This document shows, piece after piece, positions 1 through 8,416 of a stretch of DNA of 64,000 nucleotides; the first letter of the stretch is position 1, and each line of letters begins with the position of its first letter. A program made the position numbers and the translations under genes. Source of the DNA: Pseudomonas sp. CHM02 (GTDB lineage Bacteria; Pseudomonadota; Gammaproteobacteria; Pseudomonadales; Pseudomonadaceae); assembly GCF_000612585.1 (NCBI RefSeq), contig NZ_JFCA01000004.1, positions 111,090 to 175,089 of the forward strand, in the 5' to 3' direction. The notes beneath the pieces were generated by a model. That model saw nothing but the letters and a program-made list of their open reading frames with translations, was not told the origin of the DNA and ran no database searches.

Positions 1-80
1 ATCCAGCGCAGGTAGGAAGAGGTGAGGGCAAGGGTGAGCAAGACGGCGCCCAGTACGGCCATCCATAGAATAAAAGTCAT
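1..80 (-). CDS. Cation:proton antiporter, N-terminal fragment (partial)
   Basis: The minus strand opens with ATG at 80 and gives 26 residues of hydrophobic sequence, beginning MTFILWMAVLGAVLL and ending SSYLRW, before the window edge. A first membrane helix followed by an aromatic/Arg turn resembles the start of Pseudomonas CPA-type sodium (or potassium):proton antiporters. This rests on a short N-terminus only, so any inner-membrane protein with a similar first helix would fit. It is transcribed in the same direction as the LysR gene to its right and lies 58 bases beyond that gene's stop. Confidence 0.45.
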   Translation of the reverse strand, partial: MTFILWMAVLGAVLLTLALTSSYLRW

Positions 81-138
81 CGAGCGTGCACCGAGGCCGT
101 GGTCTGTTCAGGTTGGAGGACCGCGGCCGGTGACGGGT

Positions 139-1065
139 TCAATGTGATTGGATCAACTGTGAGCCGATGGTTTTCACGCGGATCATGTCCATCAACTGGC
201 GCAACCCCGGCTGCGACTGACGGCGGCTCGGGTAGTACATGCACAGCGGTTCCCCCAGGCAGCTCCAGTCGGGCATGACCTCCACCAGGTGACCGGCCTT
301 GAGTTCCTGTTCCACGCGGTTGGACAGGCAATAGGCAATGCCCACCCCCTGCCGCGCGGCATTGACAATGGTCTCGGTGTCGGCCGCGCTGAAGTGGCCG
401 GGCACATCGATACGCTGCTGACGCGCACCGTTGCCCAATTCCCATTTGTAGGTGGTCTTGTCGCCCAGGTACATGCGAATGCATGAATGCTGCAGCAGAT
501 CCCTGGGTTCACGCGGTGTGCCTCGGCGCGCGAGGTAGTCGGGGGCGGCGACCATGATCCAGCGCAACTCGCCGGTCAGCGGCACGGCGACCATGTCCTG
601 GGGCACGGTGGCGCCGTAGCGGATACCCGCGTCGTAGCCCTCGGCGATGATGTCGATCATCTGGTCCTGCACGATCATGTCCAGGCGCAGTTGCGGGTAG
701 GCGGCGCAGAAGTCCCCGAGAATCGGCGTCAGCAGCAATACCGCCGCATCCCGCGGCACGTTCAGGCGCAGCCGGCCGATGGGGGCTTCGCGGTACAGCT
801 CCAGGGTGTCGAGGCCATCCTTGATGGTGGCAAAGCCCTGGCTGAGTTTTTCTGCCAGCAGGGTGCCGGCGTCGGTGGGTTCCACGGCGCGGCTGGTGCG
901 ATACAGCAGCTTGACGCCCAGGCGGGTTTCCAGGTTGCGCATGGTGTGGCTCAACGCCGAGGTGGTCACGCCCAGCTCGTGGGCGGCGTGGCGAAAGCTG
1001 CGACGCCGGATGATGGCCATGAACACGTTGAGATCAGCCAGTTCGGAACGGTTGAAAGCCGCCAT
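139..1065 (-). CDS. LysR-family transcriptional regulator
   Basis: A 308-residue protein of standard LysR length. The N-terminal winged helix-turn-helix (about residues 8-65) reads ADLNVFMAIIRRRSFRHAA, followed by ALSHTMRNLETRLGVKLLYR. The C-terminal part is a periplasmic-binding-protein-like effector domain with RLRLNVPRDAA at its start and the GIAYCLSNRVEQEL strand-helix near the end. It belongs to the CrgA/DsdC-like group often found beside oxidoreductases. It is divergent from the aldo/keto reductase at 1180, and the 114-base gap carries an inverted repeat, so it probably regulates that gene. The effector is unknown. Confidence 0.9.
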   Translation of the reverse strand: MAAFNRSELADLNVFMAIIRRRSFRHAAHELGVTTSALSHTMRNLETRLGVKLLYRTSRAVEPTDAGTLLAEKLSQGFATIKDGLDTLELYREAPIGRLRLNVPRDAAVLLLTPILGDFCAAYPQLRLDMIVQDQMIDIIAEGYDAGIRYGATVPQDMVAVPLTGELRWIMVAAPDYLARRGTPREPRDLLQHSCIRMYLGDKTTYKWELGNGARQQRIDVPGHFSAADTETIVNAARQGVGIAYCLSNRVEQELKAGHLVEVMPDWSCLGEPLCMYYPSRRQSQPGLRQLMDMIRVKTIGSQLIQSH

Positions 1066-1139
1066 TTCAAGTCTCTTTTGTTGGAGTTCGGTTGCATGCG
1101 GCGTTGAGCCCGATTCAACCCAGGATGACTTAGAGTAAT

Positions 1140-1153
1140 TGCTTTTCTAAGCA
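1140..1153. promoter_or_regulatory. Putative LysR operator between LysR gene and aldo/keto reductase
   Basis: The sequence TGCTTTTCTAAGCA has 5-base arms TGCTT/AAGCA around a 4-base centre. It sits in an AT-rich stretch 27 bases before the reductase start and overlaps where a promoter would lie. Position and symmetry fit a LysR site in a divergent intergenic region, but this is a single site judged by eye. Confidence 0.35.
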
Positions 1154-1179
1154 TTATTGCGGCCCGCAGGGATTTTTTT

Positions 1180-2163
1180 ATGCACGTTGAGACCATCAGA
1201 ATTGCCGGCATCGACCAAGCGGTCTCACGGGTTGCCCTCGGCACCTGGTCCATGGGCGGGCACCTGTGGGGCGGGGCGGACAACGATCAAGCCATCCGCA
1301 CCCTGCGGCATGCCTTGGCGATCGGCATCAACCTGATCGACACCGCACCGATCTACGGCTTTGGGCTCTCCGAAGAGCTGATCGGCAAGGCCTTGCGTGG
1401 CGTGCGCCACAGCGCCGTGATCGCCACCAAGGCCGGGCTGCAATGGGACACCGGCAGCACCCGGCGCAACGCCACGGCCCAACGCATCCGCAAAGAAGTC
1501 GAAGACTCATTGAGGCGCCTGGAAACCGACTACATCGACTTGTACCAGATCCACTGGCCCGACCCCTTGGTGGCCCAGGAAGAAACCGCCGATGAGTTGG
1601 AGCGCCTGCGCCGCGAGGGCAAGATCCGCGCCGTCGGCGTGAGCAATTACTCCTCCGCGCAAATGGATGACTTCAGCCAATACACCGCGCTTGCCACGGT
1701 GCAGCCGCCCTACAACCTGTTCGAGCGCGCCATCGACAGCGACATCCTGCCGTACGCCAAGCAGCATTCCCTGGTGGTGCTGGCCTACGGTCCGCTGTGT
1801 CGGGGCCTGCTCAGTGGCAGCATGCACTCGGCCACGCGCTTTGCCGGCGACGACGTGCGCAAGCTCGACCCCAAGTTCAAAGGGCCACGTTTCGACCAAT
1901 ACCTGGCGGCCGTGGCCGCGCTGGACATGTACGCCCGTGAGTGCCACGGCAAATCGGTACTCGCCCTGGCCCTGCGCTGGGTGCTGGACCAGGGCCCGAC
2001 CATCGCACTGTGGGGCGCGCGGCGGCCGGAGCAGTTGAAAGGCTATGAAGAAGCCTTCGGCTGGCACCTGACGCCCGAAGACCTGATGCACATCGACCGG
2101 ATTCTGGCCAGCACGATAAAAGATCCGATCGGCCCGGAATTTATGGCCCCACCCAAGCGTTAA
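1180..2163 (+). CDS. Aldo/keto reductase
   Basis: A 327-residue NAD(P)H-dependent oxidoreductase with a TIM-barrel fold. The catalytic tetrad is visible: Asp and Tyr in LIDTAPIYGFG, Lys in VIATKAGL and His in DLYQIHWPDP. GVSNYSSAQM is the conserved strand 6 region. The C-terminal LALRWVLDQGPTIALWGARRPEQL is the usual nucleotide-binding end. It resembles the YajO/Tas-like subgroup that reduces small aldehydes and ketones; the natural substrate cannot be read from sequence. The start at 1180 follows an AGGGA-like ribosome site. It is divergent from a LysR gene, its likely regulator. Confidence 0.9.
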   Translation: MHVETIRIAGIDQAVSRVALGTWSMGGHLWGGADNDQAIRTLRHALAIGINLIDTAPIYGFGLSEELIGKALRGVRHSAVIATKAGLQWDTGSTRRNATAQRIRKEVEDSLRRLETDYIDLYQIHWPDPLVAQEETADELERLRREGKIRAVGVSNYSSAQMDDFSQYTALATVQPPYNLFERAIDSDILPYAKQHSLVVLAYGPLCRGLLSGSMHSATRFAGDDVRKLDPKFKGPRFDQYLAAVAALDMYARECHGKSVLALALRWVLDQGPTIALWGARRPEQLKGYEEAFGWHLTPEDLMHIDRILASTIKDPIGPEFMAPPKR

Positions 2164-2222
2164 CCCTTCGACAGGGATGTCGGCAGCCAAAAAACAACAT
2201 CCCTGTACGTCGAGGTTTTTGC

Positions 2223-2978
2223 ATGAAGCGCGGTACCGTATTCACGATCGCTGGTGGTTTGCTCTGTGGGCTGGTGCTGGTGGGCGCCTGGAAATGGCGG
2301 GGCAACCCGGACGCCTTGTGGCAGATCGTCAGCCAGCAATGCGTGCCGAGCCAGCAACAGCATCACACCCCCAACCCGTGCCTGGCGGTGGACCTGGACC
2401 GTGGCTACGCGTTGTTCAAGGACCGCAACGGCCCGTTGCATGACCTGCTGATTCCAGTGGACAAGGTCACCGGTATCGAGGACGTCGCCCTTGGCCGCCA
2501 CCTGCTGCCGCATTACTTCGCCCAGGCCTGGCAGCATCGTCGCGTGTTGTCCGAGGGGCTGAAAAAGCCGATTGCCGATCAATTTCTCGCGGTGGCGATC
2601 AACTCCCGTTACGGGCGCTCGCAAAACCAGTTGCACGTGCATATCGCCTGCTTGCGCCCGGACGTCTATATCGCGCTCAATCAGCAGGCCAAGGGGTTGG
2701 GCGAGCAATGGCAGGTGCTGCCGACGCAATTGATGGGCCATACCTACCGTGCGCGGGTCATGTCTGCCGCCGATGTCGAATTGCTCGACCCGTTGGCATT
2801 GCTGCGCGACTACGTCGATGCCCAGGACGGATCCATCAGTCACTACGGCCTGCTGATGACGCCGCGCGCCGATGGCAGCTTCGTGCTGCTCACCACGCAC
2901 GTAGCGCTTACCGAACTGAACCTCGGCTCGGCCGGCGAGTTGCAGGATTATCGCTGTGACCTGATGAGCCAACTGTAA
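2223..2978 (+). CDS. cdh: CDP-diacylglycerol pyrophosphatase
   Basis: A 251-residue protein that hydrolyses CDP-diacylglycerol to CMP and phosphatidate, an inner-membrane phospholipid turnover enzyme. Residues about 5-25 form a single N-terminal membrane anchor (TIAGGLLCGLVLVGAWKW). The HIT-like catalytic motif HVHIAC with preceding RSQNQL is characteristic of the Cdh family, as are QQCVPSQ and NPCLAVD near the N-terminus. Length matches E. coli Cdh (about 250). It follows the aldo/keto reductase by 59 bases on the same strand, but a functional link is not evident. Confidence 0.88.
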   Translation: MKRGTVFTIAGGLLCGLVLVGAWKWRGNPDALWQIVSQQCVPSQQQHHTPNPCLAVDLDRGYALFKDRNGPLHDLLIPVDKVTGIEDVALGRHLLPHYFAQAWQHRRVLSEGLKKPIADQFLAVAINSRYGRSQNQLHVHIACLRPDVYIALNQQAKGLGEQWQVLPTQLMGHTYRARVMSAADVELLDPLALLRDYVDAQDGSISHYGLLMTPRADGSFVLLTTHVALTELNLGSAGELQDYRCDLMSQL

Positions 2979-3041
2979 ATTCGCCAAAATCACCACAACG
3001 ACCTCTTTGGACGATAAACGACACCGGGCCGAACATACCCA

Positions 3042-3057
3042 TTGAACGACTGTTCAG
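3042..3057. promoter_or_regulatory. Putative TetR operator upstream of aminotransferase-ABC fusion
   Basis: The near-palindrome TTGAACGACTGTTCAG shares arms TTGAAC and TGTTCA with a perfect palindrome at 8951-8966, which lies next to the TetR gene. It is 79 bases before the fusion gene start, a plausible promoter position. Two copies of the same half-sites flanking one cluster suggest that a single repressor controls both transcripts. Confidence 0.5.
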
Positions 3058-3136
3058 TTTGAACTATGTTGACCGCATCCACCCGTTGCACAGCAACCGG
3101 GTTCGCGCTTTTTCTTCTTGAACGAGAGGCTCTGGC

Positions 3137-5131
3137 ATGCGGTTTTCCCCCTTCGTCGATCGAATTGCAGGGCAGGGCGTAGCCGCCTGGGACATCCACC
3201 ACGCCGCGTTCCAGGCGGCCAGCCAGGGCGAAGACATCATCATCCTCAGCGTCGGCGACCCTGATTTCGCCACGCCATCCTTCATTACCGATGCCGCCGT
3301 CACTGCCTTGCGCGAGGGTGACACCCACTACACCGAAATCCCCGGCCGCCCGGCACTGCGCGAGGCCATTGCCGCGCGCTATAGCAAGACCCTGCAACGC
3401 CCACTCGATGCCACCAACGTCATCACCGTCGCCGGTGCGCAGAACGCGTTGTTCGTGACATCGCTGTGCCTGTTGCAGGCCGGTGACGAGGTGCTGGTGC
3501 TGGATCCGATGTACGTCACCTACGAGGCCACGCTCAAGGCCAGCGGCGCGACGCTGGTACGTGTGCCGTGTTCGCCGGAATCGGGCTTTCGCCTCGATGC
3601 GCAGTTGCTCGCCGCCGCAATCACGCCGCGTACCCGCGCCATTTTCTTCTCCAACCCGAACAACCCGACCGGCGTGGTGCTCGACGCGCAGGAGTTGCAA
3701 GCCATCGCCGACCTGGCCATCGCCCACGACTTGTGGGTGGTGGTGGATGAGGTCTACGAAAGCCTGGTGTTCGACGGCGAATACCACAGCCTCGCCGCGC
3801 TACCGGGCATGGCGGAGCGCTGTGTGGTGATTGGCAGCTTGTCCAAGTCCCACGCCATGACCGGTTGGCGCATCGGCTGGATCATCGCGACGCCGCAGAT
3901 GGTCGCCCATGCCGAAACCCTGGTGCTGAGCATGCTCTACGGCCTGCCGGGCTTCGTGATGGAGGCCGCCACTGCCGCAGTGTTGGCCCATGACGACGTG
4001 ACCCAGGGCATGCGCGAGATTTACCGGCGCAGGCGCGACCTGGTGGTGGCGGGGCTGAGTGCGTGCCCAAGGATCAAGGTGCAGGCGCCGCAAGCAGGCA
4101 TGTTTGTGCTGGTGGATGTGCGCGATACCGGCCTTGGCTCGCTGGATTTCGCCTGGCGCTTGTTTCGCGAAGCCGGGGTGTCGGTATTGGATGCCGCCGC
4201 GTTCGGTGAGCCCGCCCAAGGGTTCGTGCGGTTGTCGTTCACCCTCGGCGAAGAGCGTCTGGCCGAGGCCTGCCAGCGCATCGCGCAGTTTGTCGCCAAG
4301 CTGACCGGTGAACCGCGTGTCGCGGTGGCGCCCAGGCTTGAAGTTGCTCCCCCTGAGCACGCCAGGGCGATGATCGAAGTTGTCGACCTGCACAAGCGCT
4401 TCGGCAATATCGAGGTGCTCAAGGGTATTTCCCTCACGGCCCACGAAGGCGATGTGATCTCGCTGATCGGCGCCAGCGGCTCGGGCAAAAGTACCTTGCT
4501 GCGCTGTATCAACATGCTCGAAGTGCCGGACCAGGGCAGCATCCAGGTGGACGGCGAACGCATCAAGCTCAATTACGGCTGCCCCGGTGCGCCCTTGGTG
4601 GCGGACGCCAAGCAACTGGTACGCATCCGCTCGACCCTGGGCATGGTGTTCCAGAACTTCAACCTGTGGCCGCACCGTACGGTGCTGGAAAACCTGATCG
4701 AAGCCCCCACCCAGGTGCTGCGCGAGAGCCGCGCCGAGGCCATCGAACGCGCCGAAGCCTTGCTCGACCGTGTCGGCCTGGCCGCCAAGCGCAATGAGTA
4801 CCCGGCGTTCCTTTCCGGTGGCCAGCAACAGCGCGTGGCGATTGCGCGTGCGCTGGCCATGCGGCCCAAAGTCATGCTGTTCGACGAGCCCACCTCGGCC
4901 CTCGACCCGGAGCTGGTGGGCGAAGTGCTGCGGGTGATCCGCTCCCTGGCCGAGGAAGGCCGCACCATGATCCTGGTCACCCATGAAATGGCCTTCGCCC
5001 GGGATGTGTCGTCGAAAGTAGCGTTTCTGCACCAAGGCCTGATCGAAGAAGCCGGCTCGCCGGATGCGGTGTTTATCGACCCACGCAGTGAACGTTGCCG
5101 ACAGTTCGTCAACGCGCATCAAACTCGCTAA
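3137..5131 (+). CDS. Fusion: PLP aminotransferase + amino-acid ABC transporter ATPase
   Basis: One 664-residue frame holds two complete enzymes. Residues 1 to about 395 are a class I/II aminotransferase: the FFSNPNNPTGVV motif, VVDEVYESLVF, and SLSKSHAMTGWRIGW with Schiff-base Lys237. Residues 412-664 are a HisP/GlnQ-type ATPase: Walker A GASGSGKST at 445-453, FQNFNLWPH Q-loop, LSGGQQQ signature at 559-565, then FDEPTSALDPE and a switch His in LVTHEMAF. A linker rich in Ala, Pro and Val joins them, and an internal ATG at codon 412 could also start the ATPase alone. The binding protein and two permeases follow directly, so the product likely powers uptake of an amino acid and transaminates it, or a derivative. 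The substrate is unknown. Confidence 0.93.
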   Translation: MRFSPFVDRIAGQGVAAWDIHHAAFQAASQGEDIIILSVGDPDFATPSFITDAAVTALREGDTHYTEIPGRPALREAIAARYSKTLQRPLDATNVITVAGAQNALFVTSLCLLQAGDEVLVLDPMYVTYEATLKASGATLVRVPCSPESGFRLDAQLLAAAITPRTRAIFFSNPNNPTGVVLDAQELQAIADLAIAHDLWVVVDEVYESLVFDGEYHSLAALPGMAERCVVIGSLSKSHAMTGWRIGWIIATPQMVAHAETLVLSMLYGLPGFVMEAATAAVLAHDDVTQGMREIYRRRRDLVVAGLSACPRIKVQAPQAGMFVLVDVRDTGLGSLDFAWRLFREAGVSVLDAAAFGEPAQGFVRLSFTLGEERLAEACQRIAQFVAKLTGEPRVAVAPRLEVAPPEHARAMIEVVDLHKRFGNIEVLKGISLTAHEGDVISLIGASGSGKSTLLRCINMLEVPDQGSIQVDGERIKLNYGCPGAPLVADAKQLVRIRSTLGMVFQNFNLWPHRTVLENLIEAPTQVLRESRAEAIERAEALLDRVGLAAKRNEYPAFLSGGQQQRVAIARALAMRPKVMLFDEPTSALDPELVGEVLRVIRSLAEEGRTMILVTHEMAFARDVSSKVAFLHQGLIEEAGSPDAVFIDPRSERCRQFVNAHQTR

Positions 5132-5156
5132 CTCCAGAAAAAGACGGGGCAAAATC

Positions 5157-6011
5157 ATGAAATCCAAACGTATGGCAACGTGGTTGAGCAGTGCAGTGTT
5201 GATGGTGGCCGCAAGTTTCACCTGGGCGGCAGATAAACCCATCGTGTTTGCGGTGGCGGCCGAACCCTATCCGCCGTTTACCGTGAAGGGCGGTAACGGC
5301 CAGTGGTCGGGGTTTGAAGTGGACCTGATCCACAAGCTCTGCGAAGGCATGAAAGCCGAGTGCCAGATCAAGGAAGTGGCGTGGGACGGCATCATTCCAT
5401 CGCTGCTGGCGAAGAAGATCGACGTGATTTTCTCGTCGATGTCGGTGACCGATGAGCGCGAAAAACAGATTGCCTTCAGCCGCGCCTATTACGACTCCCT
5501 GCTGGGTGTCGCCGGGCCCAAGGGCAGCGAAGTCGAGATCTCCCCGGCGGGCCTGAAGGGCAAGTTGATCGGCGTGCAGATCTCCACCGTCAGTGCCAAC
5601 TACCTGAAGAAGTATTACGAAAACATCGCTGACCTCAAGTACTACGACACCCAGGAATCGGCCAACGCCGACCTGATCGCCGGGCGTATCGACTACATGA
5701 TGGCCGACGACACCGCCATCGCCATGATGGTCAAGACTCCCGAAGCCAGCGGCCTGGCGCACATTGCCAGCGTGCCCTACGACCCGATCATCGGCCGTGG
5801 CGTCGGTGCCGGCTTGCGCAAGGAAGACACCGTGCTCAAGGCCCGGCTGGACAAGGCCATCGGCGAGTTGCTGGTGAGCAAGGACTATGACGACCTGTCG
5901 CAGCACTACTTCGGGCTGTCGGTGAGCCCATGCAAACGCAGCGATACCCCGGCGTTCGTGAGCAAGACCTGTGACAGCCCGTACCAACAAGTCGCCCAGA
6001 AGACCGAATGA
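5157..6011 (+). CDS. Amino-acid ABC transporter periplasmic binding protein
   Basis: A 284-residue family 3 solute-binding protein. The start at 5157 is chosen because it gives a clean Sec signal peptide (KSKR, hydrophobic stretch, cleavage near TWAAD); an in-frame start further upstream would bury it. The mature part begins KPIVFAVAAEPYPPFTVKG and contains WDGIIPSLLAKKIDVIFSSM and the binding-site region MADDTAIAMM. It resembles the lysine/arginine/ornithine and opine-binding group, so a basic or acylated amino acid is the likely ligand. It lies 25 bases after the fusion gene and overlaps the next permease by 4 bases. Confidence 0.92.
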   Translation: MKSKRMATWLSSAVLMVAASFTWAADKPIVFAVAAEPYPPFTVKGGNGQWSGFEVDLIHKLCEGMKAECQIKEVAWDGIIPSLLAKKIDVIFSSMSVTDEREKQIAFSRAYYDSLLGVAGPKGSEVEISPAGLKGKLIGVQISTVSANYLKKYYENIADLKYYDTQESANADLIAGRIDYMMADDTAIAMMVKTPEASGLAHIASVPYDPIIGRGVGAGLRKEDTVLKARLDKAIGELLVSKDYDDLSQHYFGLSVSPCKRSDTPAFVSKTCDSPYQQVAQKTE

Positions 6012-6715
6012 TGTTCGACCTTCTCAGCTTCGGCGAACAGGGGTGGGGTAATGCGCTGCTCAAGGGGTTATGGATGACCCTGCAGATCTCCGCCGGCTCC
6101 TTCGCGGTGGGCTTGCTGATCGGCCTGGTGGTGGCCTGCGCCAAGCTCAGTGCGCCGCGCCCCATCGCGATGCTGATGCGCGGCTACACCACGGTGTTTC
6201 GTGCGGTGCCGGAGCTGTTGCTGATCCTGCTGCTGTATTACGCAGGCTCCATGGGCCTCAACGCGCTGATGCTGTGGATGGGCTTCGAACAGGTGAACAT
6301 CAGCGGCCCGTTGGTGGCGATCCTGGTGTTGGGCCTGGTGCAGGGCGCCTACGCCTCGGAGATCTTTCGCGGGGCGATCCTGGCGATCCCCCACGGGCAG
6401 ATCGAAGCGGCGCGGGCGTTTGGCCTGAGCGGGTTCGGCCTGTTCCGGCGCGTGACCCTGCCGATCATGGCGCCCTTTGCCCTGGCCGGCATGTCCAACC
6501 TGTGGATCAACCTGATCAAGGACAGCGCCTTGATCAGCGTGGTCGGCACCAACGAATTGCTCTACACCGCCAAGCAGGCGGCGGGCTCGACACGCCAGTA
6601 CCTGCTGTTCTACCTCACGGCCGCCGCCTTGTATTACCTGGTGACGCTGGCTTCCAACTACCTGTCCGGGCGCCTGGAGCGACGTATCCGTCGCTGGCTG
6701 CCGGCTGTCGAGTGA
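6008..6715 (+). CDS. Amino-acid ABC transporter permease (HisQ-like)
   Basis: A 235-residue inner-membrane permease with about five helices. It starts with ATG overlapping the binding-protein stop (ATGA). The first part, NALLKGLWMTLQISAGSFAVGLLIG, and the EAA loop region QIEAARAFGLSGFGLFRRVTLP, which contacts the ATPase, are typical of the HisQ/GlnP family. It should pair with the HisM-like permease that follows 7 bases later and with the ATPase domain at 412-664 of the fusion protein. Confidence 0.93.
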   Translation: MMFDLLSFGEQGWGNALLKGLWMTLQISAGSFAVGLLIGLVVACAKLSAPRPIAMLMRGYTTVFRAVPELLLILLLYYAGSMGLNALMLWMGFEQVNISGPLVAILVLGLVQGAYASEIFRGAILAIPHGQIEAARAFGLSGFGLFRRVTLPIMAPFALAGMSNLWINLIKDSALISVVGTNELLYTAKQAAGSTRQYLLFYLTAAALYYLVTLASNYLSGRLERRIRRWLPAVE

Positions 6716-6722
6716 GCGGTTC

Positions 6723-7421
6723 ATGCCTGATTGGATAAGCTATTACGCCGGCCTGATCGCCAAGGGGTTGCAGACCACCTTGTCGCTGCTGGTGATTTCG
6801 GCGGTATTCGGGTTTGCCCTGGCGGTGCTGGTGGCGCTGGCGCGGCTGTCGCGGCGCAAATGGCTGGCGCGCAGTGCGCTGGCGTACACCAGCGTGCTGC
6901 GCGGTACGCCGCTGCTGATCCAGATCTACATTTTCTACTATGGCCTGGGCAGCCTGTTCGCGCAGTTCCCGATGATCCGCAGCAGCTTCCTGTGGCCGTA
7001 CCTGCGCGATGGCTACTGGTACATCGTGTTTGCCCTGGTGCTGTCGGTCGGCGCCTACGTGGGCGAGGTGATTCGCGGTGGCCTGCTGGCCGTGCCCAAG
7101 GGTGAAATGGAAGCCGCCTCGGCTTTCGGCATGACCCCACGCCAGTCGCTGCTGCGGGTCCGCTTGCCACGGGCGATGCGCTTGTTGCTGCCGACCCTGG
7201 CCGGGGAGACGGTGATGCTGCTCAAGTCCACCGCTCTGGCCTCGACCATTGCCGTGGTCGACCTGCTGGGCGCGGCCAACGTGGTGCGCGCGCAGACCCT
7301 GCAGATCTACCAGCCACTGCTGCTGGTGGCGGGTGTCTACCTGTGCCTGACCTTCCTGATCGAAGCCATCTACGCGATTGCCGAGTGGCGCGGCACGCCC
7401 CTGCGCAGGTCGGCCGGATGA
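6723..7421 (+). CDS. Amino-acid ABC transporter permease (HisM-like)
   Basis: A 232-residue partner permease with several membrane helices. Family features are AKGLQTTLSLLVISAVFGF at the N-terminus, VLRGTPLLIQIYIFYYGLG after the second helix, and the EAA loop MEAASAFGMTPRQSLLRVRLP. It ends with ATGA, which also starts the DMT transporter gene, so translation is probably coupled. With the HisQ-like protein it forms the membrane pore of the importer encoded in this operon. Confidence 0.93.
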   Translation: MPDWISYYAGLIAKGLQTTLSLLVISAVFGFALAVLVALARLSRRKWLARSALAYTSVLRGTPLLIQIYIFYYGLGSLFAQFPMIRSSFLWPYLRDGYWYIVFALVLSVGAYVGEVIRGGLLAVPKGEMEAASAFGMTPRQSLLRVRLPRAMRLLLPTLAGETVMLLKSTALASTIAVVDLLGAANVVRAQTLQIYQPLLLVAGVYLCLTFLIEAIYAIAEWRGTPLRRSAG

Positions 7422-8416
7422 AACAGGACCGCTCGCTGCAAGGGATTGCCTTGTGCGCCCTGGCCTACGCATTCCTGGCGTTGCAGGACGCGGTGATCAA
7501 ATGGCTGGTGGCCGATTATTCGGTGTTCACCATTCTGTTCTGGCGCAGCCTGGTGGTGGTTGGCGCCTGCGTGATTGCCGGGCGCCTGGGGTTGTTGCGC
7601 CGTGCATGGACCTCGGCCAGCCGGCGCTTGCTGATCATTCGCGGGCTGTTGTCGTTGCTGGCCTGGTTGCTGTACTACACCGCTGCCAAGGACCTGAGCC
7701 TGGCGGAAATGACCACGCTGTATTTCTCCGCGCCGATCATGGTCACGCTGCTGGCGGCGCTGATCCTCAAGGAACGCGCCAGTCGCGGCCAGTGGATCGC
7801 GCTGATCATCGGCTTTGTCGGCGTGGTGATCGCCTGTCGCCCCAGTCATATGGTGGACCCGCTGCCCATCGCGCTGACGCTGGCTGCCGCCTTGTGCTGG
7901 GCGTTTACCTACATCCAGTTGCGCCAGGTCGACCCGACCACATCGGTGCTGGAGCAGATGCTGATCACCAACGTGGTGTTTGTGCTGTGCATGGCGGTGA
8001 CCTTGCCCTGGACCCATACGCCATCGCCCACCCCGGCGTGGCTGGGCATGCTGGCAGCGGGCCTGGTGGGCGGTATCGGCCAGTTCCTGCTGTTTGCCAG
8101 TTTCCGCCGCGCCACGGCGACGTTGCTGGCGCCGTTCGAATACACCGGGCTGATCTGGGCGTTCCTCTTGTCGAGCCTGGTGTGGGGCACGCTGATGGAT
8201 GGCTCGCTGATTGTCGGCGCGGTGTTGATCGCCATCAGCGGCACCCTGGCCATGCTCAGTGCGCGGCACCCGGTGTCACAGGATGTGGTCGGCGCCGAAT
8301 GCTCCGTGACGCAACCCCTGTACCCAGCAGCGGCAGATGTGCAGCCCGTTGGCGGGGCTGAAGGTACCGGGGTTGAGGCAGCCCTCGAGCCAGAGTCCGT
8401 CGAGCATCGCCGATAG
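7418..8416 (+). CDS. EamA/DMT-family transporter with unusual C-terminal tail
   Basis: A 332-residue protein with two EamA repeats (about ten helices), beginning KQDRSLQGIALCALAYAFL. It starts at 7418, overlapping the permease stop by 4 bases. Usual family members are about 280-300 residues. Here the last helix ends near AISGTLAMLSARHP, and roughly 47 further residues are read from DNA that is antisense to the TetR gene. That tail is hydrophilic and looks non-native, so a lost stop codon is possible. The substrate is unknown; in this context it may export a metabolite related to the imported amino acid. Confidence 0.85.
   Translation: MKQDRSLQGIALCALAYAFLALQDAVIKWLVADYSVFTILFWRSLVVVGACVIAGRLGLLRRAWTSASRRLLIIRGLLSLLAWLLYYTAAKDLSLAEMTTLYFSAPIMVTLLAALILKERASRGQWIALIIGFVGVVIACRPSHMVDPLPIALTLAAALCWAFTYIQLRQVDPTTSVLEQMLITNVVFVLCMAVTLPWTHTPSPTPAWLGMLAAGLVGGIGQFLLFASFRRATATLLAPFEYTGLIWAFLLSSLVWGTLMDGSLIVGAVLIAISGTLAMLSARHPVSQDVVGAECSVTQPLYPAAADVQPVGGAEGTGVEAALEPESVEHRR

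Noticed and set aside
3800..5242. 480-codon minus-strand frame opposite the aminotransferase-ATPase fusion
   Set aside because: Antisense of conserved catalytic motifs, low-complexity composition.
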